Shown here piece after piece: positions 56,176 to 64,000 of a DNA stretch of 64,000 bases. Origin of the DNA: Cubamyces lactineus. Lineage: Eukaryota > Basidiomycota > Agaricomycetes > Polyporales > Polyporaceae. Under the pieces are notes generated by a model that worked only from the letters and a program-made list of their open reading frames with translations, was not told the origin of the DNA and ran no database searches. Every line of letters starts with the position of its first letter. Within the stretch, counting starts at the first letter, position 1. Both the position numbers and the translations under genes were made by a program. The stretch is from positions 558,001-622,000 of the forward strand of contig JACDTU010000003.1 in NCBI GenBank assembly GCA_022376465.1. The letters run 5' to 3'.

Positions 56176-59100
56176 TCATATCTCGTTACGGATCATGATG
56201 CTGAAGCAATGTTCACAGAATGGCTTGCCATCTCTCTGGAAAAACGCAGGGACCTCGAAGGGCTTGTCGCAGTTCTGTGAACATAAGCTCATCATCAGCA
56301 TACACACGCCGGCTACGCAGGAACAACCAGACTACTCACGGCACAGGTGAAGCACTCCCAGCACCACTTCCCGCCGAGCGCTTCGACGGCCTGCATGCCG
56401 TGACGGATGCTCTTCTTGCATTTCTTGCACTTCGGCATGCGCAGGCGGACGTGGCAAGCCTCGCAGTATGGGTGCCCTTTGTACACGGTGAAACCGACGT
56501 CGTCCTCTGCGCCCACAGCGAACTCTCCATCGCCAGCGAACGTCCGTGACGGTGCGCCGGGCGTGGATGGGGGAAGGAAGGGGTCTCCGCATTCAGCGCA
56601 GAAGAAGTGTTGCTCGTGGTACGTGCGTTTGCCGAGCTCGGGATCATCGAGCGTGATGAAACGTTCGTCGACAATCGTAGTCTGGCAGTGGTAGCATCTC
56701 GGGGCAAATTTCTGCAGCGTATCATGAGTACAATCGAACTGCGGCATCTCGTGGTGAACAGATTCTCACCTCATGGTAGTCAAGATGACAATACGGTCTG
56801 CCATCATGCGCATACGAGCTGAGGTTCTCCAGCAACTCATCGCACACGCAGCATCGGAAGCAGCCCGGGTGCCAGCGCATGTCCATCGCACTGACAATGC
56901 GTCCAATGATAGGGCCCCCGCACCCTCCGCACACCAACCCACTGCGCTTCGCCGCTTCCAGACGAGGGTTAGCTAGCGTCTCCTCCACTCTCCGCGTCTG
57001 CGGCTGGTCTTTGCGCCTGCGACTTGGGGAAGACGGTTCTCCCGGCAGCGAGATTTGCGGGATAGGCGGATCGTCGTCCGCACCTCCGATATTGATGCTT
57101 GGAAGACCGTTGTGCTGATCGTCGTCATCGTCTCCGAAGGAGATGCGAGGAATGCTGGGTGCTCCGCCACGCTTGGAATCGCTAGGTCCCGAGACGTTGA
57201 TGACCGGTCCACCCCCAATGTCGTCCTCATCACTATCTCCGTCAGCACTTGCCGGGAAGGAGATCTTCGGTATGCGTGGCGAAGGCTGCGTGCGCTGCTC
57301 CGGAACGGTAAAGGCAGGCGGATTCGTGTACTTCGTTGGCGAAGGGGAGCGCACAGCGAAGGGAGCCGTCTTTGTCGGGGATGACGGCTGCGGCTGAACC
57401 TTATCTTGCCACTGTTTCGTGGGCGAAGGAGGCTGCGGCTGAGGCCTATTGCTAGTGGTCGTGGTCTGCCATTGCTTCGTTGGCGAGGGAGGCTGAGGTT
57501 GTGCTCTGTTCGTGGCCCCGATATTACTCTGCCATTGTTTAGGTGGCGACGAAGGGGGCTGTGGCTGAGATCGACTAGCAGCGATGTTATCCTGCCACTG
57601 TTTCGCAGGAGACGGCGGGCGTGGTTGGGTCCTATTCACACTGTTGTCTTGCCATTGTTTCGCAGGTGAAGGCGGCCTGAATCCAAACTTGGTCGGAGAC
57701 GGAGGGTTGGGCGACTCGACGTGTGAAGGAGGTTTGGGGAATGCCGATAGTGAGAACACCGACGCAGTAGTGTCCTGAGATGGCGCACGCTGCAGGCTAG
57801 CACCTGCAGGGGAGGATCCAGCTCGGCTGTTCATGAACGAAGGCTGTGCTTGCGTATTCGCGGGAGGCGCGGGAGAACGCCGCAGGGACGGTGGCGGCGC
57901 GTCGTCCAGGCTCAGGTCCAGATCTGCTTTCCTGGGTGATCGGGGACGACCGAACGGCGTCACGTTCGCACTTGCAGTATTCGAACGCACTGGGAGAGGT
58001 CGTGAACGTGCCTCCGCCGGTCCCTGAGCCTGCGCCTGTGGAGCGAACACAGACTGTGAACCCGGCTGAGGGCTCACTGGCGCACGCGGAAGTGGTGGTA
58101 AGCTGGACGGCCACCCACTGCGCTGCTGTTGAGCTGCCTGTGGGACAGGCTGCGACTGTCGGCTCGGAGCTACCGGAGGGTTCGACGGTGGCTGTGGCAT
58201 CGGACGAGACGAACTTCCACCCGAGATCGATTGAGATTGACCGTGGCCTGGACGGAAGGGCTGAGCCTGAGCCTCTGCAGGAGGCTGCGTTTGCGATTGT
58301 CCTTGCAGAGAAACGGCCGCCATACGGAAAGCCAGGCTTGACTCGCCATCTCCGCTCTGCGAGCGTGACGGCAACTGTCCTGCACTTTGATTCTGAGGTC
58401 CCGTCCCGGGAGATGGGAGGTCTCGGCGCGCTCGCGGGGTCGCACCTCCGCTCGCGTTGGTCGGCCCCGGGATCGACCTCGACTGCCCTGCGGTGTTACG
58501 TGGTAGATCACGGATGCCGAACTGAGGACTCGGCGATCGCTGATGCCTCTCTAGAAGCGCGTTCGTGAGCTCCTCATCATCCGAACTGTGCGGCGATTGT
58601 GAGAACGGTTGGCCGGTCACGTTCGAAGCAGATGGCGACGGAGGTTGGCCAGGCTTGGGCGGAAGTGGGTACGTCGGCGCCGCAGAAGGGAGCGGAAGCG
58701 TGCGGGAGCGCTCGCGAAGCAAGAAACGCGACGACGGAGGTGAAGTGCTGGGACTCGCGTTCGGATTGGATGGTCCGGCGGCCGGCGGGGCTGTGGGAGG
58801 GGGTCGACTGAAAGACTGCTCTCCAGGGGACTGCGGTGTGGGTGGAAGGTTTGGGAGTTGCAGGTGTGGGGGAAGCGTACCAGCCCGAGCAAGTGGGTCA
58901 CGCGGCAATCCCACTACCGAGCCATTGGGGTTGCTAGGCGAAGGTGGGAGCGGCCGAGAGCCACCGCTGGACACGGTACTCCTACGTTCAACGGAGCCTT
59001 GTGGACGCGTCTCTGACGGCGAGGGCAATACGCGAGTAGGAGAGGCCACAGGCTGTGGCAGCGCGCGCTTCCATAATGGTACAAACTTCTGCCCGGAGGC

Positions 59101-59877
59101 GGAAACCGGTTCAGGACTCTTGATGCTCGAGTCATGCGTCTGCGACGGCTGAGGGGCAGGAAGCGCGCGTTTCGGGGGACTCTGAGGCCTCGGCTCATTC
59201 TGTTGAACGGGTGCGGATGACAGATCGAAGTTGCCGGCAGATCGCGGAAGAGGCAGGGGACGCGGTGGGCTGGTCGATGTAGCGGAGAATGCGCTAGAGG
59301 TCGGCGACGGCGATGGTTCTCTAGCCGGCGCTGGGTACGTGTTCACGTGTGGCTGTGGATACGCCGGAAAGACAGAGGGTACGGATTGTGACGGCCTATG
59401 TGTGGCGTACCCTGGTTGTGGCGAAGTGGGTGGCTGCGGTACACTTGGAGGTTGAAACCCTGCACTATTCGGAGGAGCTGGTAGATTGCGAGGAGTTGGG
59501 AGCGGTCGTCGTGACGATTGCGGAGTCCCTGTGTGAGGTGTCTGAGGAGATACGGGCGAAGGGTAGGGGTTCGAAGAGGACGCGCTGTACAGTTGTGGCG
59601 ATGGAGGTGGCCTAGGATACTGGGACGGCGGGCCCATCTGGCTCACGAGCACAGGCGATGGGTTGACTCTGGACGGGGGGCGTTGAACCGGAGGGGTAGC
59701 ATACCCATACGATTGCGGTGAAGTTGGGGGATACGGATACGGGGATTGTTGGTATTGTGATGTGTATTGGGGTATCCCTCTAGCATCATAAGACTGTGTT
59801 GGTTCTGGAGGAGGAGCTTGGCTTGGATATGAGTACGTTGGCTGTTGATAGAATGCAGGGTATCCGCTTTGCGCCAT
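56176..59877 (-). CDS. Paxillin-like LIM-domain protein
   Basis: Scaffold protein with a long disordered N-terminus and C-terminal LIM zinc fingers. Three exons (56770..59877, 56340..56711, 56176..56274) give 1,192 residues. Residues 1-980 are Pro/Ser/Gln-rich (MAQSGYPAFYQQPTYSYPSQ) with many PPxx and SP sites and a repeat block (SPxKQWQ). LIM 1: CGGCGGPIIGRIVSAMDMRW, HPGCFRCCVCDELLEN. LIM 2: CYHCQTTIVDERFITLDD, HEQHFFCAECGDPFLPP with a long insert. LIM 3: CKKCKKSIRHGMQAVEALGG, KWCWECFTCANCDKPFEVPA and FCEHCF. Fungal relatives such as Pxl1 act at the division site and in polarised growth; that is family knowledge. Zn-binding Cys/His spacing looks complete in all three. The gene is convergent with the XPG-like nuclease. 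Confidence 0.9.
57401..57672 (-). repeat. Tandem coding repeat in LIM protein (SPxKQWQ units)
   Basis: Five to six imperfect units of about 54-63 nt, each encoding a version of PPSP-[AT]-KQWQ followed by a variable spacer and a Q-P-[RQ]-PPS link. Units differ in the spacer (DNSVNRT, DNIAASR, SNIGATN, TTTTSNR). The reading frame is kept in all units, so the repeat grows or shrinks in multiples of three. Confidence 0.85.
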
Positions 59878-62617
59878 GGTCGTTGCCGTAGGTGAGTGGG
59901 ATCGTTCGCCACCTTATACTTTATGGCCTGTCACTACTCAGGTCCGTAACTGCGGATTGGGCTCAACACAGATCACTAACTAGCTAGAGTTCTACAAGGA
60001 GCTAACAGTTAGTCTGTAACCAACGCAGAGATGGAGGTCACGCACCTGCTCAACCTCCTGGGCACGACCACTTCTCAAAGAGCGCTAACACTGCAGCTGC
60101 ACTCCCAACGTATGAATTCCAAAGTCAAAGGGTCAAGGAGGTAGTGCAAGACTGGGCATGCAGCAACAGAGCAGTAGCAGAAGTTGAAGGAGCCTGACAA
60201 ACTTGTAGTTGAAGTTCGAGGTACGCGGCACAGTACTTGGTCAGGAACGCGCACCTAAGCGCCTGTGCATCATCCATCATTTAATAGGCGCCCGATGGGT
60301 TCTATCGATCTATACATATCCAATGAAGTTACAATCAGGGTTGATAACACGCTATAGTACTTTAGTTTAGTACGCTATAAGTTCTGCTACTTATCTACAT
60401 ACCCAGTCATTGTAAGGTGTGGCAAATACTACTTGAACGCTTGCACAATAGACGTCCTCAACGGCTCCTCCACCACTACTATTGACGACGTTTGGCAACC
60501 TGTCGGACGTTTGACAAGCATTGCGCAGCGTTCAGACTGGCTGTTGAGCTTGAGGTGAATAGCACATGGAGCACTAGTCGAATATTCGAAGCATTAAGTG
60601 AGGAATACTAGTGGTGGTACGCGTATGCCGAACACCGCATGGCGCTGGTTAAGCATAGCTCAATCCCTCCCCGACCTCAGCAGACGTGATTGCAGTCATA
60701 TGAACCGCCTGATATAGTGAGTCAAGTAGCACACAATATGTCTTGCGTCGATGTTGAATGTGGTGTTGCGTTCACCTTCCCAGCCTTGGCTGATATCACC
60801 GAAGCAGATGCGTATGCCATATGGCGGAGAACCACTGGCACCTGCATGATAGACATCTCAATGTCAGGAAGTCCTTGATGCAGTGAATACTGATGCAGCG
60901 ATGTTCTCTGATCAAGAAGGTTTCGAGGAGATACCATGCCACGACGCAGAACACGGGCATCGCGGTTCGGCAATCCCAGCGATATCGCCATCGCAGGTTC
61001 AAAGTCCCTCCCAGGGTACCACTGAACGGATGACAGTTCTGTTAGCGCCACACGAACTCCTCGACGATCATAATACAAACGCGAGGCTGTATTCTGACGA
61101 ACAGAACGAACTCCGACAAGAGAACCTCATCGCACCATATATGCTTGGAGTGCAAGGAGGCGGTTGAACAAGCATCGCGCACCGGCTCCAGTCTGGCTAA
61201 TCATTTCAGCCGAGTGAGGACCGACAGTAATAATGGAATAGGGTACGGTGCGTGGTATGCGTCCCCTCATTGCTTCAACCCCTGACACACACTCTTGGGA
61301 CTCCCTATGAACCCGCGGACGCTTCGGTGGCGTACCACGACGTCCGACTCTGGCTTCGCCTGTGCCCCCTGAGATTTCTGACCAACCATTTCCCTAATTA
61401 ACATCTTGTCGAGCGCTGAACTATAGCTCTGGAAACCACGCAGCGAAAAGCAGCTCGCTCTCAGTATGCAGCAACGGCTGGATGCTCCGCTTGCGGATAT
61501 CTTGTAAAACAAACATGGTATGCAGATCGATACTGAGGCCGGCAGTGATAGGCAGCACTACGATGTTAACCTATCCCGCTGAGTCCTACCATACACGAGG
61601 AACACAGGGAGGCGGTGGCGGTGGTAAGTGTGACCGTCGACATGCGGCGCGGTGTTCCTGGCTGGACGTACCTACTATAGCAGGGATCCTTTGCGCCAGA
61701 GCTTTCTGGACCCGACATCTTACGTGTGTACGGAGGATCAGCTGCTTTGAGGGCTATGGTGCGTGCAACACGAGCCTCATGATTTGCTCAACAGTTGCAC
61801 CTGTTGCACATACACTCCCTATGGCTGAGAAGTGGGAATCGGAATAGGAGCTTGGCGACCTTGGCTGTTGTTTGACCTCGGCTTTCCGAAGAGTACTCTC
61901 TTACCGTCTAGTTATTCCACTGTTTCTCTGACAGCCACTGGTATCCGAGCTAGAATGATGCGCCGTTCTCTGTACTGCCACTCTACTCTGCAGGAGGGCT
62001 TTCCACCAACGGCAATGAAAGTGAGAGCCGCGCCGGAGACGTTGCTAGCACCAGCCTGAGTGCTTGGCAGCTCCATCCAGTCTCACGCAGGCCTGCTTCG
62101 GTACCAATGGCAACGGTGGCGGCGCTGACTTGCGGGACCCCTCGAAGTAGGATGCAGATGCAATGTCAAGACAGCTCTTTCTCCCCTATGAACACGCTGC
62201 AGATACCGAGGCATGGATGAGGTTGTGGACGACCAAGTCCGTGTTCCTGGGTGCATCGCCACCACGTGAAACTGCCGTATCGGGTAAGAGATCTACGTAC
62301 CCTCGGCCGTGCCGGGCACCTCGGGGAGTGCCCGATTGGATCCAGGGCATGGTGAGTAATAAGCGGCTGTGATTGGCTGACGTGTCGCCGGGAAGGCCGA
62401 GGACACTGATTAGATTCGCATTCATGTAAGCGCCCGTGTGCTCGGTCGTGTCTGCATCTTTACCCGTTCTGCTTATTCCTCGTCCCTTTATCATCCTTTT
62501 TCCATGCGCCTCGCCGCTCCTTTCTCTCCTTCTTCCGACCCGCTGCAGTGCTCGCAGCGTAGCCTCTTGCACCAGGTCCCGACGTTACCTCGACCGACGA
62601 CCGTTCACTTCTGAACC
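59878..62617. other. Long intergenic region
   Basis: About 2.7 kb, the longest gene-free stretch here. No transposon open frame, tRNA or conserved protein motif recognised on either strand. The right end (about 62440..62610) is pyrimidine-rich, as expected for the P450 promoter and leader. Confidence 0.55.
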
Positions 62618-64000
62618 ATGCTGTCGCTAGCGACAGTCCTCGCGCTACCCCTTGTCCTCACCCTCTACTTCCTATGGACCTTTCTCCTCCTCCTGCTCCG
62701 ACAGGCACGTTCGCCGCTTCGCCATCTCCCTGGTCCGCCGTCGACTTCGCTCTTCATGGGCAACCTCCAAGAGCTCCATGACCAGGAGAACACTGGGCTC
62801 GTCGCGCGCTGGACGCACTCGTACGGCTCTGCCTTTGTCTACCGCGGCTTCATGGGCGGCCGCAGGCTCATGCTCGTCGACCCTGTCGCTGTCAACTATG
62901 TGATGAGCCGCGGGTACGACTATCCGAAACCCGACTTCGTTCGCGACAGCCTGGCGAGCATGGCTGCCGGTTACGAAGGCCTGCTCACCGCTGACGGCGA
63001 GATGCATCGCAAACAGGTATGCACCGTACCCTTCCACGTTCGCCTTTGCCCTTGGTCAGCTCGTTGACCCGCTATGTTTAGCGTAGAATCTTGGTGAGTG
63101 TGTTCGACCACATCTCTGGATCCGCCTCCGCGTGTTCTGCGGCGTTATTGACCGGTGGGTCGGTCCGCACCTATAACGCGAGCACGTGACCGCGCAGCTG
63201 CACCGCCGGTTGCATCGTCGCGATCCTCGCGCGTCCATCTGTTCGCGTTGTTGCCCTTGGCGAGCATCTTGGACGTCGGGTGTCGCTGCCTTCTTTATTT
63301 TGGACACCACGAATCACCATCAAGATACTCGAGGGACTCATCTTGGTTGCCATCTCCCAAGCCAAGCCTCTTAGTCTTCCGCGTCCACTCATAAGTTGCG
63401 TGCACTTGAGCCACGGAATGCACAAATCGTCATGGTGAAAACGTGTCAACTATGCGACATTGGCGGGTTCACGTACTCTGTAAATGAGATTTAACTATCA
63501 GGGAGGTAACTCTTGGCGCGAGAGTAGACGTTCTTATGCATAATGATTTCACATGCACAGTTTACGAGACCTCACAGCACTCTGTTTTCTTTCACCCAAA
63601 TATCACTCACGGAAATTTCACTTCGGCGATGCTCACTCAAGCTTATGCAGAATCAAGCATTTTCTGCCGCTCAAGTCAAGTCGTTCACGCCTATATTCTG
63701 GGAGAAAGCGATTCGCGTAGGTGTTATGTGACATCCATCCCATCTCGCGAGCAGCTGACAAGGCCTTGTTTAGCTACGGGATATCTGGCTAGACTTCACC
63801 GCGTCGCCGACGTCATTCTTTACGCCAGCAGACCCCCTCACGACACAGGAAGCTTTGGATACCCTAGAAGATGTAGACCCAGAACCTGCAACTACGAATA
63901 CCCTCAGCCCATCTGCATTGTCGACTTCCTTCCTCCCCAATCCGTTTGCCTCCTTCGTACCATCCAAGGCATCCCCGACATTCTCATCTACTGTCACCTC
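62618..64000 (+). CDS. Cytochrome P450 monooxygenase, N-terminal part only
   Basis: Membrane-anchored P450 whose 3' part, with the heme-Cys motif, lies beyond the window. Exon 1 (62618..63016) encodes an N-terminal anchor (LPLVLTLYFLWTFLLLLL), the proline hinge (HLPGPPSTSLFMGNLQELHD) and KPDFVRDSLASMAAGYEGLL with TADGEMHRKQ. A 12-nt exon (63082..63093) adds RRIL. Exon 3 (63651..63716) gives NQAFSAAQVKSFTPIFWEKA, and exon 4 starts at 63774 with LRDIWLDFTASPTSF followed by a Ser/Thr/Pro-rich stretch to the window edge. The order RRIL-NQAFSAAQVKSFTPIF matches the P450 C-helix region (RRIL-NPAF). The 557-nt intron between the 12-nt exon and exon 3 is far longer than others here. Likely role in secondary metabolism or xenobiotic oxidation; CYP family not assigned. 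Confidence 0.85.

Noticed and set aside
58565..59152. 195-codon Gly/Ser-rich plus-strand open frame
   Set aside because: Antisense to the proline-rich part of the LIM protein; composition follows from the complementary codons.
59878..62617. Transposon or second gene in the long gap
   Set aside because: No reverse transcriptase, transposase or long terminal repeat pattern seen; open frames are short and unrelated.

Overview
The window is nuclear DNA of a filamentous fungus, almost certainly an agaricomycete basidiomycete and possibly a polypore. Coding regions are split by many introns, mostly 45-70 nt, with GT..AG ends. The gene content also fits: expanded F-box families, sedolisin proteases, a cytochrome P450 and a basidiomycete-type family of large membrane proteins with WW-like motifs. 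No prokaryotic operon, CRISPR array or intact transposon is visible. The species call is inference; the gene structures come from joining open frames at plausible splice sites.

Layout, left half. 1-4.4 kb: two tandem secreted sedolisin (S53) proteases on the minus strand, the first cut by the window edge. 5.6-13.8 kb: an F-box gene, a tRNA-Cys just upstream of it, a secreted GH47 alpha-mannosidase and a second F-box gene with zinc-binding motifs, all minus. 14.5-19.7 kb (plus): a small beta-rich protein of unknown function, the oligosaccharyltransferase subunit ribophorin II/Swp1, a broken isoprenylcysteine methyltransferase (ICMT)-like gene and a tandem pair of small paralogous proteins. 20.1-23.4 kb: two divergent F-box genes. 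24.8-26.6 kb: the first member (A) of a three-copy family of WW-like membrane proteins.

Right half. 27.6 kb: a small acidic protein. 29.8-32.9 kb: proteasome subunit Rpn3 divergent from a complex I assembly factor (NDUFAF2). 33.3-36.3 kb: family member B. 38.2-39.9 kb: a metacaspase. 40.3 kb: a small unknown protein. 41.5-44.4 kb: an Afi1/DENN-like polarity protein, with an intron-containing tRNA-Ser beside it. 45.3-47.9 kb: family member C. 49.2-53.6 kb: coatomer alpha, divergent from an XPG/FEN1-like nuclease at 54-55.9 kb. 56.2-59.9 kb: a paxillin-like LIM protein. After a 2.7 kb gap the window ends in the 5' part of a cytochrome P450.

Housekeeping genes of the secretory pathway (Swp1, coatomer alpha, Afi1), protein turnover (Rpn3, F-box proteins, metacaspase) and mitochondria (NDUFAF2) are interleaved with lineage-specific families. 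I see no gene cluster acting as one pathway. The most unusual content is the three-copy membrane-protein family with what looks like a WW domain split in two, the tandem small proteins, and the ICMT-like pseudogene.
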